This document shows, piece after piece, positions 44,703-55,977 of a stretch of 64,000 bases of DNA. The notes below the pieces were generated by a model that saw only the letters and a list, made by a program, of their open reading frames with translations, was not told the origin of the DNA and searched no databases. The translations under genes and the position numbers were made by a program. The stretch comes from Stachybotrys elegans. Its lineage: Eukaryota > Ascomycota > Sordariomycetes > Hypocreales > Stachybotryaceae. The DNA lies in the NCBI GenBank assembly GCA_020746835.1, contig JAGPNK010000011.1, positions 1,364,001 through 1,428,000 on the forward strand, given 5' to 3'. The first letter of the stretch is position 1. Every line of letters starts with the position of its first letter.

Positions 44703-47700
44703 TTAGAAACCACGCCCCCACGCAGGACCGCGTACGCTATCCGACTTGTGTCCCGTCGCCTTGTTCAGGCAGCCATAATGAACCACGGTGTTATCAGGCA
44801 GGGCCGCCACGACACTACCCCCGATCCTCGCCCCGCCTCCCAGCTTCTTGTGGCAGACGACGCAGTGGCTCTCGTCGGTGATGATGACGTGGCGGTTGCG
44901 GCCGCCCTGGGCTCCGGGGGCGTCATCGCCGAGATGGAGCCGCGCTGCGATGGACATCTCCTCGGCCTTGCGGAGGCCCGCCACGATGCGGGACTCGTTG
45001 ACGCGGCTGTTGGCCGATCGGATCCTGCCTCGGAAGTACGCCTCGAGGGCCCGCACGGGGAGATCATCAGGGATCAGACCCAGCGTGGAGGCCGCCGGCA
45101 GACGGGAGCCGTGCTTGGATAGGAGATCGAGAGCTGGTATGTACAAGGGCTCCTGGTTGCTGATCGGCGGTTGCACATATAGGGATAGCAAGGTGTGATA
45201 AATAGATGGCGGGGGGTCCTCCGAATCGCTCGAATCGTTGTTTACCGGTGTGGTCGAGCTTTGTGAAAGGTACACTCGGTTGCAGTATCTGCTTCTCGTT
45301 AGCCATGCCATGCGTGTTGGGCGGCGGTGCACTGTACTCTTCAGCCTTGGTGTAGTCCCTCATCTTGAACACGTAAATGACCAAAGCTTGCTTATGCTGC
45401 CCCATATTGCTGAGAACAATGGCCTGGGCTTCGTAAAAGGCAGCATCTACCTCCAGTCAGCACAGCTCCCCGACACACCATGCTCTCAGAACTTACCATC
45501 TTTGGGAATCTGCGCGAATGCCTTGCCCAAACTGTAGACGTGACGGAACTCACGGAGATACCTGACGAATCTATCCATCAGGGCATCCCACTCTTTGCCT
45601 CTCGCCATCTGCTTCAGGTTCCTGATATAGAGATCCACCAGATTGTTATGGAATTCGGGTGTAGTATCCTCCAGCTCAACGATGATGTGCTCCAGATACT
45701 GCATTTCGAGGAGCGAGTCTATGCCTTGCAGGAAAGAAACGACCCGGTCCCGGGGGAGAGTCTCGGCATTCTCCGTGTCGCCCACGAATATCTCCATGGC
45801 GTACTCTGGGTTGGCACTGAGCGTCCAGCCTGCGTGCTGGAGAATGAGGTCTACGTGCGTTGCTGGGAGCTTCTGCAGGTACTGGATCGTTCGGTTCGGC
45901 CCGTGCAGCGTGGGCGCAGCCTCGTTGGGTTTGGATGCCGTGCCAAACTTCTTCAGCAGGTCCAGCGCCTCCTTATGGAGCTTCTTGCCGTAGAAGAAGT
46001 CGATCAGCTCGGTGTAGCGGTTGTGCTCCAAGAGCTTCTCGTTGACAACTTCCGGGTCGCAGAAGTTGGCAATTCGAAACAGCGAGCCGGCCAACAACGG
46101 CTGAGAGAACATGTAGGCGCGGAAGAGGGCCGTGTCGACAATGTGGAATGTGTGTCGAAGCTTCTCCTCGAGCTGCTTCTCGTCTTCGGTCTGGGTGGTC
46201 CGCAAGAACTCCTCGGCCGCTTCTTCCAAAGTGCCATTCTTGTTTGTCTGAGGCTTTAGCTTCCCCGTGGCAGGATCAATGTAGCGTTGCAACCGCGCAC
46301 GCGTGCCGGCCAGGTAGCTGTTGAGTTCGCCCACTGCCTTGCCGAGGTCCTTGTCTTCGATGGGCTTCTCCTCGGGGCTTGGTGCATCTTTTGCGGCATC
46401 AGCTTCCTCATCGTGGGAATCCTTCTTCGATATGATGGAGGCTGCGTCGGAAGCCACTCGTTTGTGGCTGCCCATCAACAGCCTTGCGAAGCTACTTCTG
46501 TTGTCAGGAGAGGGCGGGTCGACGTGTGCTTCACGATGCTCTGGCTGCGCCTCTTTTGGCTTGTCGGCTGCATCCTCTGACTCCTTTACAGACGCCCCAT
46601 CAGGTGTAGCAGCCTTCCACCCTGAAAGTTCTCCAGCTATTTCTGGTGGGAAAAGCTTCAGCACCCTCTCTGGTGGAGCATGGACATCGTCTTCATTGAA
46701 CAAGTCCATCGAAGCCCGGTACTTCTTCTTCTTGAATAGCATCTCGGCCTTGAGCATCTTGACCTCACGGAGCGTCTCGACCTTGTCGGTAAGCAAGGCG
46801 TCCTCAAGCATGTTGAGAAGACTAATAGCTTCGTCATACTTCTCACCCTCTACGAGTTCCTGAACCTGCGAATCGTAGTCGGTTGCCAGCATCTTCCACA
46901 CACATCGCTCACTAGAGACGTGAAATCCCTTGCCGGCGTGTGCTAGACTGACTCCTGGTGGAGGAAAATGAAGCTGTGCAGCCCCCTGGAGGGGGATGCT
47001 TTGTAGGAGTGACAAGGTGTCCGGATTCCTCACCTCCAGCGTACCCTTTGGGGACGATTGCAGGGCGAGAATGTATGGGTACGAGTACCCTATTGACTCG
47101 GGAGCGGTCTGCCATGGTATCTGCCTCCGGTCCAGCGCCTTTCCTTGGTCGTTGATGAACAATGTGTTGATGTCCCTGGCGAGCAGCAATTCTCCTTCCG
47201 CCAGTTTGGCAGCAAAGGGCTTAGGGGTATATCCTCCCAGCCCCATGTAGCCCATGCCGGCACTGCTAACAGCACCGAATCGTGTGCCTTGGCCTGCTGC
47301 TCCAACCATGGTTGTATTTACGATATCCTCCACCTCGTGGGAGACGGCGTCGACAACGACGTAGCCGCTGTTCATGCCGCAGACCAGCTTCGTGGCGCTG
47401 GCCCAAGTAATGGTGCGTATAGACTCGGAGAGAACAATCTCTTCCACCTCGTCGCTGAGCTCCATCGAATGCCAGCTCCAGAGAAGGAGCCGCCTCTTTA
47501 CGGCAACGGCAAGCCGGCTAATGATCTCGGGTATGCCGGTGTCGGGATCCTTGACAATGTTGGACGTGACGGCGAAGCAAGAGGCATTCTTGCTCCGGCC
47601 CAGCGTCTCGATGTGCTCGTACGTCTGGAGGTCGTGGAGGGAGATGGAGTAGTTGGACAGGGAGACGAGGGTGTTGGCCTCCTTGATGATGGCTAGCTGC

Positions 47701-48058
47701 TCGACGGCGCGGGTAGAGAACCGCTCGACCTCGCGCAGCAAATCCGTCGGCCTGTTCGAAGGCGGTGCGGTCGAGGATTCGCCATTGCTGGCGGGAGGAG
47801 GAGGGACGGCATCGTTTGCGGGCGGGGAGGGCTCGTCCTGCGGCGGGAGGGTAATGTCGTTGAGACGGTAGACACGCAGGGCGCCGTTGTTGAGGCCCAC
47901 GAAGACACGATCACCTAGGCACACGTCAGTCCATCGGGATCTCCGCAGCGACGGACGAATGGCAGCAGGTGCGTACCGTGGGCGAGGATAGTCTCGATCT
48001 TGGACTTGTCCCGCTGCCGGAGCTCGATGATGGGGTGTGCTGTGAACGCGGAGAGCAT
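44703..48058 (-). CDS. vps39: Vps39/Vam6-like HOPS subunit
   Basis: Four exons read 48058-47977, 47914-45497, 45446-45338 and 45288-44703, giving 1,064 residues. The last intron is only 49 nt, with donor GTACAG. The N-terminus, MLSAFTAHPIIELRQRD, starts a CNH (citron homology) domain running to about residue 330, interrupted by a Pro/Ser-rich insert (about 50-80). The central and C-terminal parts are helical clathrin-like repeats (for example TELIDFFYGKKLHKEALDLL and HVDLILQHAGWTLSANPEYA). An acidic low-complexity insert lies near residues 430-520. The C-terminus carries a Vps39-type zinc-binding segment, HCVVCHKKLGGG with VVHYGCLNK. Vps39 belongs to the HOPS tether that binds the Rab Ypt7/RabG and drives homotypic vacuole fusion and endosome-to-vacuole transport; it also forms vacuole-mitochondrion contacts in yeast. 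Role inferred by family. Confidence 0.93.
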
Positions 48059-48547
48059 GGCGCCGGCCAGCTCAGGGCTGATGAATTATCCTGGAAACAC
48101 GCGCATCAGGCTCTGAGGCCCTCTGGTGACTGTTTTGTCGGTCGCGGGCCGATGCGGTGGTGATGTAGTGATTGTATTAGAGGGTCTGGCAGCACACCCA
48201 TGCCCATGTCTTCGATGTCATGCGCGGCAGTCTAATTAAGGTCGGGTACGCACGCTAATTAGCTACCTCTCAGCGACGTCAACAACCGACACCAACAGGC
48301 AGCCACCAATAGCCAGGCAGCCAACTCAACAATCATTTAGTAACATCCAAGCGGACACAGATTCACCATTCCAATTATTCACCATGTATAACGTGAAATT
48401 GATGTTTCTATAATAAAGCAGATGAAGCTGTTGGCACATGCATACCCAGTCGTTTTCTATGCGGTAAAGAAAGAAAAAGAAAGAAAGAAAGAAACACCAA
48501 TGAAGAGCTGATACAATAAAAGAATGCCCGAAACTTCACAATGCAAT
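48059..48547. other. Spacer upstream of vps39 and downstream of the phosphate transporter
   Basis: Both neighbours are minus strand. It includes an (AAAG)n tract at about 48466-48493, close to the transporter stop. No further gene. Confidence 0.6.
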
Positions 48548-51286
48548 CTAATCTAGCTGGGCAATCTTCATGACTCCGTAACCAAGTGATACAGAAACAA
48601 GAAGAGTAAGTATACTGCTGGGAACACCAGTGCTGATGAAATGCTTCACGCGTAGGTATCTTTGACCAGTGGCATCCTCCTTCATGATGGCGGCTAGACA
48701 AAATATTAGCAACTGAATCGAATAAAAGGGCACGATTCGACATACTCATGTTGGGGAAGCCGCTGGTAGGCAGACCCATGGCAGCGCTGCACATGAGCAC
48801 ACCCGCCATAACCAGCAGGTTGGGCTCAGGATCGGGCAGCTTGGTACCGACGTCGGCCACCAGGGGCAGGAAGATGAGAGCAGCCACGGTATGGCTGATG
48901 AAGGTCGCGACGACCAGGATCAGTGCCGAGAAAACGACCAGGACACCATAGGTGCTCATGCCCTCCACGTTGGCCGTCACAAGCTTAGCGACCGTGTGCA
49001 GTAGGCCAGAAGAACGGACTGCTTTGCCCAGGGAAAGGCCACCGGCAGCCAAGATGATGATGGTCCAGGGGAAGTTGTTGAAGTCCTCCTTGGTGAGGAT
49101 TCCAATACCAAAGAAGAGCACCATGGGGATGATGGCAATCACGCCCATATCGCCGAATATTCCTTCCATCTGGTGACTGGCGCACCAGAGCACAATCGTG
49201 CCGACGGCCACCAAAATCACAAACCATTGGACACCGGTGAACTTCTCCTTGACTGGCCGGATCGGGGCAATGGTGGTGTTTCCAGGGCGGAAAGCCAGTA
49301 GCAGGAGAATCCAAATCAGGGTGAGGGATATGAGACCAACGGGGATGACAATGAAGAGCCATTGTAGCCACGAGGGGGCAGGCTCCATCTGGCCCATAGC
49401 CACCACGTTCTGCGGCGACGCAATGGGCGACAGCATGCCTCCGATGTTGGAGGCCAAGGCAATACCGATGATGACGGCCTTGGACATGTTCGAGTCAGAC
49501 GGCAGAGTTCGCAGCATGGGCTGATAGCGGTTAGCGAGGGGGGTGTTTCTTCGAATGCAGTTTGCCGGCAACATACTTCGATGATGGAGTAACATAGGAC
49601 AGGAGCCGCGACGTTGCTGATGAGCATCGAGGCAACCGCAGCAACAAACATGTTGGCCAGCAGGACAGTCTTGGGCTGGGTGCCGGCCTTGCTGAGAACC
49701 AGCGTCGCCAGCCGCTTATCAATCTTACACTTGGATAGGGCGGCGGCTAGCGTAAAGCCTCCTAGAAGCAGCATGATGACGGGCGACCACATGGAAGCGA
49801 AAATCTCGTGGGTTGCTTCCTTGGCGTTGAGCCGCTTATGGTGTGGGTTCTTGGGGTCCTCGTCCCGGACGACGGTGAGGACAACGGCCAGGAAGGGAAT
49901 GAGCAGGGCTGTTACAAACAGCGGTATCGTCTGGGATTGTTAGAAGGGTCTGCATGGAGTTGAAGAAGGGGGGGGGGGGGGGTGCTTGCCTCGGTAGCCC
50001 ACAGCATACTGACGAATACGAGGAGTGCCAGGCAGTTTTGCTGCTCTGGTTTCTTCATAATAGGAAGGACAAGGAGTAGGACAAATACAACAATACAAAT
50101 GACGAGGGCTAGGAAAGATGTGTTGGCCAGCCAGCCTGGCAGACTGAATCTGCCCAGGGGGGTCTTGATCTGCTTGTCAGTCACCAGCTGGTCATCGTCG
50201 CCCTGCAACCTGGTGGTGGCGCCCTGACCGAGCAGCGTCGGACCGAGCCGAGCAGCCTCTGCTCTTCGCTCCATACCGATGAGGTCTCGCCAGACAGTGT
50301 TGCGCTCCCAGACGACGTGCTCCCGGAGGTGCGAGCGCAGGTCCTTCTTGGCGAGCTCCTCGTCACCGCCCGTGACGACCTCGGCGTAGGCGGCCTCCAT
50401 CTTGGCGATGAGGCCCTCGACGTTGGCCTTGGTCTCGTCCTTGAAGGCGTAGGCCGTGTCGACATATGTCTTCATGTACGCGTCCTTGAGGTCCTTGTCG
50501 AGAATCTTATCAAACTTCTTGAGGACCTTTCTGAAGCCCGTGCGGTTCAGCTGCGAGTACGACTTGAGCTCGCACAGCTGGACGTAGAGGCTGATGATGC
50601 GCTTCTTGAGCATGATGCCCGACGAGTACAGCCCGGGGCCGAACATGAGCGACTGATCGCCGTACTCGTCGGCGGCGGTGCTCTGTCTGCGCACTGACCG
50701 GTTGAACTCTGAGGAGGCGGCCAGGTCGGGCTGCGATTGCGTCATTGCGGTCGGGACGCTCCTGCGGCGGGACAGGTTGCTTTTTCTCCTCGTCAGGCCG
50801 GTCGTCTCGTCATCTTCGCTGAGGCTGTCCTCGGCCTCGTCGTCATCCATTGAGGTACGGCCGTTGGAGCTGGTGGCGCGGAGGCGGCTGGTGTCCGCGA
50901 CTTGGATCAAGGGTGGAGCGCCCACGGCTCTATCATCGTCGCCGATGTCGCGAAGGAGCTGGTGAACATCTTCGAACAGTTCGCCCTCCTTGGCGACGTA
51001 GAAGGAGGATATCTTCTCGAGCTCTACACCCAGGGCCTTGCTGAAGACCTCTTCGGGATCCTCGCTTATGAGGGGTCTCGATTCGAGGTCGCCGGGGCGG
51101 TTCTGGTTGGCATGGCGTGTCTTCTCGAGCTGGTAGATGCTAATGGGCGGTGTCAGCGCTACGACAGGTTGGTAAGGGGGATGATGAGGCTAGCGGTACG
51201 CACAGCTTCTTGAGGTTGCTGTAGGCAATGTAGTGGCTGCTCCAGTCCGGAACAGCGTTAAACTGGATGCTGTGGGAGAACTTCAT
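48548..51286 (-). CDS. SPX-domain low-affinity phosphate transporter (Pho87/90/91-like)
   Basis: Five exons read 51286-51204, 51139-49990, 49930-49577, 49520-48746 and 48693-48548, giving 835 residues. The start MKFSHSIQFNAVPDWSSHYI is the N-terminal helix of an SPX domain (about residues 1-300, with KKLIYQLEK, GIMLKKRIISLYVQLCELKS and LNRTGFRKVLKKFDKILDK), which senses inositol pyrophosphates. The membrane part is a divalent-anion/sodium symporter-type permease of about 10-12 helices: GWLANTSFLALVICIVVFVL, WATETIPLFVTALLIPF, LLANMFVAAVASMLISNVAA, IGIALASNIGGMLSPIASPQ and CSAAMGLPTSGFPNM. An upstream in-frame ATG (51658) would add 124 residues before the SPX start and is rejected. The second intron has a GC donor (GAG|GCAAGC ... 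CAG) and contains a 15-base homopolymer. Location (plasma membrane or vacuole, as for Pho91) is undecided; the gene lies next to vps39. Confidence 0.92.
49931..49989 (-). other. GC-AG intron with a C15/G15 homopolymer
   Basis: The 59-nt intron starts with GCAAGC after GAG and ends CAG before ACGATACCG. Its removal gives WATETIPLFVTA, the expected continuous transporter sequence; no GT donor nearby gives an open frame. The run of 15 G (plus strand) at 49968-49982 lies inside it. Confidence 0.8.
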
Positions 51287-52881
51287 GTCGTCCTGCTGCT
51301 CGAGCCAGCGTCGCTTCTCGTCCCTCTTCTGGCGTCTGCGCTGTTCGAGAGGATCGAGGCGCGAGTCCTCGGGAGGTGGGCGGGCGGCGTGAGGCGAAGG
51401 AGATAGGTCTGATAGCTCGTACTCGAGATGGACGGTGGTTTGTCCAAGGTCAGTGTCGCTCCCTCCCCTCTCGGCAAGGCTTCGGGTGCTCTGGGCGTTG
51501 TCGGTGCTGAGGGTTGTACGGCCCGTGCTGGGGACAGAGGAGGGATCGCGAGGGTGGTCGAGGGCGGGAATGGTGAAGGTAGGAGGAGAGAGTATATAGG
51601 GTGGAAGAGGCGGCTGAGGTGAGCGCCAAATTGGTGAACTCAAATGAGATGAATCCAAGGCTTCATGTGGGAGTTTCGGCTGTGTTGACTCGTCAGCCGA
51701 ATAGGTCCAAGGCTACCCTGGAGGTTCCAGGATTTTAGGTTGGCCCACGTCACTACTAACTTTCTGCACCTCCACCTTCACCACCTCCACCTCACCTCCA
51801 AATCCGACCCCCAAATCCAATCTGAGCAGCCTGCAGCCTTGTCTTGAAACCGGGATCAGCAGACTCTGACGTTGCTCCACACTTGGGGGCCGTTGGCTGT
51901 CAGGTGAGTTGGACAATGAAACGATGAACTGAAACGGTCGAGATGAATTGACTTGGTTCCTCAAGCTTTACCAGTGCTCGCCAGTATTCATACCGAGACT
52001 AGCAACAGATCCCACCCTCGATGCTACCCTTCAATGCAAAGATACACCTTTAGACGTGTCTTGTGCTCTCGGGACCGTTGGTGGTGGAATAGATCAACTT
52101 CACGGATCTTGTGATGTTGAGGTCCTCGTGATGCCGCCACAATGCTACCTTCTTGCAGAACACACATTTATTTCTGTCTCCCTGAAATTTATTCCATCTC
52201 AAATTTATTGTCAAGATTCTTTTCATCCCCTCCCTATTTCCTACTAATATAACGGTACGCTAATGTGGCAGAAGAATATGGGCCAAGTTTCTACCATCAT
52301 TAATCAGTTCAAGGACTTCACTTCCACCCTACTGTGATGGAAACATGTCGACGCTGTAAACTTGGTGCTGCAAGAAGCGCAGTTTCTTCCTACTGACACC
52401 TGCTCTAGAATAGCCTCCGAACACGATATGGTGGATTTTGGGTACTTGGAACAGAAGCTATTCTCACCTGCTGCTCATTGGGACTTCTCCTATGGTTCAA
52501 TGAGCTGCGGGATTCCGAGGTGGAATTCAGCTTGTCTTAGTCTTCTCCTTCAACTCATCGCTTCCCTGGACTGTCTCAGACACTGCTCGGAGAGCACGAC
52601 AGCCTCGCCTCGGCTGAGGGCTGGCAATATGTCATTCATCGGGAAGTTTGTATCGCAGCCGACTCCGTGAACTAAAACGGAAAAGCAACGCCCCAGACTG
52701 CTGTGCTTGGGTGGTGAAACCGTCAATGGTCATGGCCAATACGCTGAGCTGGCGCTGCTAAGCTGTGAAGGACTTCTTGGCCACCACGGGCAGACACCAT
52801 CTTTAACACCACTGCGCCTCACATGCATGGACCTCGGAGGTCATGGCCGATCATCGGCCTCGGCACCGGCCGACCTCTCGG

Positions 52882-53116
52882 ATCAGATAATTTGTCTTGG
52901 CGAGGAAATCATCACCAGAGTGGACTGGACCAGGGGGTAAGAAAATACCTCACCACGCTTTCTCTGACCCAAGCCATGTGGGTAGGTAACAGGAGCAAAA
53001 CTCGCCTAGTTTTCCCGAGCGTCGTGGTGCGGTTCCCACGGTTGATGAATTGCAGCCCAACATGACTTGGTTGGGGCCCGGATCAGATAACTTTACGTCT
53101 TTGGCCCATCTGATAA
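52882..53116 (+). promoter_or_regulatory. Three SreA-type iron-GATA sites upstream of the oxidoreductase
   Basis: Perfect ATCWGATAA matches lie at 52882-52890 (ATCAGATAA), 53082-53090 (ATCAGATAA) and 53108-53116 (ATCTGATAA), 575-810 bases before the oxidoreductase start. This extended motif is the binding site of fungal iron-sensing GATA repressors (SreA, Sre1, Fep1). Two sites 26 bases apart suggest cooperative binding. Confidence 0.75.
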
Positions 53117-53523
53117 AAAACCCGGACGTCTGCTCCACACCATTACTACCCTACTTTGGGATAGATGGCTCGTCCCATCTCCATGAATCCACCCTCTCGT
53201 AGGTACGAGGTACGAGAGGGGAGTATGGAGCAGACGTTGCGTGTCTCTTCAAGGCTTCGGTTTCCCACGGCTGAAATGGACACGACCAAGGACATGGGAA
53301 CAGTCCGACTCGGCGCCTGTCGTGACCGCCGCCCTCGAGAGCATCCTGGATGAAGTTGTAAGTGTGGGCCACGCTGATAATTGCAATATGTTCCATCGCG
53401 TATCCAAAAGTCCTCGCCGCTCCATAGATCATCTTCCTCCACTGCTTGGCGGCGTTTGGTGGGCCGTTACATTCGCATGTCTACTACCTATGTATGCCGT
53501 ACAGTACCAGCAACGACCCTTGC

Positions 53524-53553
53524 CCTCTCCTCCTCCTCCTCCTCCTCCTCCTC
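53524..53553 (+). repeat. (CTC)n trinucleotide repeat in the leader
   Basis: About nine CTC/TCC units some 140 bases upstream of the oxidoreductase start codon. Confidence 0.85.
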
Positions 53554-53691
53554 CTTGCTCCGCTACTGAGACTCGGCTTTCTCCTTCTCTTCCTCCACCA
53601 AACTCACGTCTGCATCACGCCGCTGCAAGCCCTCTCTGTACCTCGACGCTCGCCAACACGCATCTCCCCAGCACACTCGTATACTTGCATC

Positions 53692-55115
53692 ATGGGCTCC
53701 CTTCCCAAGGCCGAGGTCATCAGGGTGTTGATTGCAGGCGGCTGCTATGCCGGCCTGTCGACGGCCCTCAACCTCTGCGATTTGATGGATGGACTGTCTC
53801 CGCGAATGTCGCGGGGGCTCGTTGAGGGAAGCACCGACGCGCCTAAACTGGACATCCAAATCACCATTGTGGACGAGCGCGATGGTTTCTGTAAGTCGTA
53901 TCTTGGGCCTTCAGGGATTCACCCCAAGAGCTAACAGCCCCATGTGAAGTTCACGTCATCGGTTCCCCTCTCGCCCTGGCCGATGCCGAGTACGCAAAGA
54001 AGGCCTGGGTCAAGTTCAGTGACATCCCTGCCCTCCTGCGACCCAATATCAGGATCATACAGGGCAGCGTCATGACCGTTGACTGCGACAACAAGTCTGC
54101 CACGATCCAGGACAACATCATCAAGGAGACGACGACGCACGGCTACGACTACTTTGTGGCCGCCACCGGCCTGCGAAGAGTGTGGCCCGTCGTGCCCCAG
54201 TCCCTGACTCGCAAGCAGTATCTGCTCGAGGCCGAGGAGCACATCCACGCCGTGGCCAACTCGCCCGAGGGAGTCGTGGTTGTTGGCGGAGGCGCCGTGG
54301 GCATTGAGATGGCGGCGGAGCTGAAACTTGTCAAGCCTCATGTCAAGGTGACGCTGGTGCACTCGCGCGACAAGCTGCTGTCGTCGGAGGACCTGTCGGA
54401 TGAGTGCAAGGACCGCGCCCTGGACCTGCTGCGGGAGTCGGGAGTCGAGGTGCTGATGGGGCATCGACTTGCCGAGACCAAGGAGCTCGATACCGTCAGT
54501 GGGAGGAAGAGGTACGAGGTCGAGTTTACCAACGGCCACAAGATTCTTGCCAACGAGGTTATCATGGCCATCTCCAAGAGCGTCCCCACGACCTCCTATC
54601 TCCCAACCTCGGCCCTCGACGCGGAGGGCTACGTCAAGATTCTCCCCAAGTAAGCACAAGACCCTCTTTGCACGTCAGTATTGAGGCTAACAGCACCAGC
54701 TTGAGCTTCGACTCGGCATCGCCAAACGCCAGCTCCCACTTCTGCGGCGGCGACGCGGCGCGATGGTCCGGCATCAAGCGGTGCGGCGCGGCCATGCACC
54801 ACGGCTTCTGCATCGGCAACAACATCCACCAATCCATCGTCAGAGACCTCACGGGCCAGGCTCCCAAGTTCCAGGAGATGGGAGAGGTGGCGCCGATGAT
54901 TGGGCTGGCGGTGGGCAAGAAGGCGGTGGCGAGCGGCCCCGAGGGTACTGTCTACGGAGAGGACGTGATGCAGTCGTACTTTAGGGACGACCTTGGATTT
55001 ACCAGTACGTGGATTGACGCATGAATAATTCTTGGGGTGACTGTGCTAACGAATGGGGATAGTTTGCTGGGACTGGATGCAGCTGGGAGGAAGAAAGGAG
55101 GCTCTGGCTGCTTAG
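53692..55115 (+). CDS. AMID/AIFM2-like FAD-dependent oxidoreductase
   Basis: Four exons read 53692-53890, 53950-54649, 54700-55004 and 55063-55115, giving 418 residues. An alternative acceptor at 54693 would add two residues. The N-terminus has the FAD-binding motif VLIAGGCYAGLSTALNL (residues 12-28), then FHVIGSPLALAD, typical of fungal AMID-like proteins. A second dinucleotide fold has VVVVGGGAVGIEMAAEL (NAD(P)H side). YDYFVAATGLRRVWP and the C-terminal CGGDAARWSGIKRCGAAMHH complete a pyridine nucleotide-disulfide oxidoreductase-like fold. No mitochondrial leader or transmembrane helix is obvious. Relatives include NAD(P)H-quinone reductases such as human AIFM2/FSP1. Substrate here is unknown. 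Three perfect iron-GATA sites upstream and the adjacent siderophore genes suggest iron-starvation expression; a role in redox handling of iron or siderophores is inference. Confidence 0.87.
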
Positions 55116-55977
55116 GCAAAGCCATAACAACGGCGTTTGGGATACTGGGGCATCTGGATGTGAAGCTGGCGTTGGATCACGACTTGACTACTTATTGATA
55201 ACACGTAAATCATGGAACAAGGGTGCTGATATTCACTGTCTCTGTGGCTGCGTCAAGAGGGATCGAAATGTAAAAAATGTAGACATGTTGATGACACCCA
55301 TCCCGTCTTCACCCGGCGCAACACGCACAAAAAGAAAAAAAAGGGAAAAAAACATCCTTGAAGCTGGCCAGTGGAAACCGGTGGGGGTAAACACCTCACG
55401 ATGATCTGATAGTATTATCTGATGGAAATTGGCGCAGGCAACTCCCCCTCCGAGGACCGGCCGGACGGGGAAAAAAAAGTTATCAGATCCGTCCTTGTTA
55501 CCCGTTTCGGGCAGGTCCAGCTCCGGCCCACCACCTCAACCATACCAAAAGCTCACCTAGTACTATAACACGCACACGCACACACAAGTCGCAGTGCGGT
55601 TCCAGTTGCCGCAGACCCTGCTTCTCGGCTGGCAGCTAGCCTGGCCATGTACCCAGGACCTCGAGATACTTGCACCCAGCAGGCCCGCTCAGGGGGGGGG
55701 GCGGGGATCGTTGGACGAGACGCAATGGATTGTCATGGCCCATCGTCACCTTGCTTGCTTGGTCTGGGTCCGCTGGTGGTTGGGGGGAAAAGGGTAGATT
55801 CGGCTCACAGGCTGCCGTTCGCTCCAGTTTTCGCAGAGTCGTTGATCGTCGTGACGTGTATCCTCGCCGTCGCCTCGGAATAGCTTCACCCAGCTTCCTT
55901 GCCCCCTTTCTTCACTCCCATCTTACACACCATTCATAGCCCTTTGTATCTGTCTCTGTCTCAAGTCAGCTGCTACA
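55116..55977. promoter_or_regulatory. sidF promoter region
   Basis: It contains the 3' flank of the oxidoreductase and the upstream region of sidF. Two perfect minus-strand iron-GATA sites are at 55415-55423 (TTATCTGAT) and 55480-55488 (TTATCAGAT), with a one-mismatch copy ATCTGATAG at 55404-55412. They lie 490-575 bases before the sidF start. A short CACACG repeat near 55570 and a C/T-rich leader follow. Confidence 0.7.
55404..55488 (-). promoter_or_regulatory. Cluster of SreA-type iron-GATA sites before sidF
   Basis: Two perfect ATCWGATAA sites on the minus strand and one near-match on the plus strand lie within 85 bases. Confidence 0.75.

Larger units (their letters stand above)
51287..53691. 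other. Divergent intergenic region between the phosphate transporter and the oxidoreductase
   Basis: The left part is the transporter promoter and leader. Short frames at 52362-52670 and 52707-52940 resemble no family. Three iron-GATA motifs lie at 52882-53116. A (CTC)n tract at 53524-53553 lies in the leader of the oxidoreductase gene. Confidence 0.6.

Noticed and set aside
51284..51658. N-terminal extension of the phosphate transporter by 124 codons
   Set aside because: SPX domains begin at or near the initiator Met, and MKFSHSIQFN at 51286 is the canonical opening; the extension is Ser/Pro-rich and probably leader.
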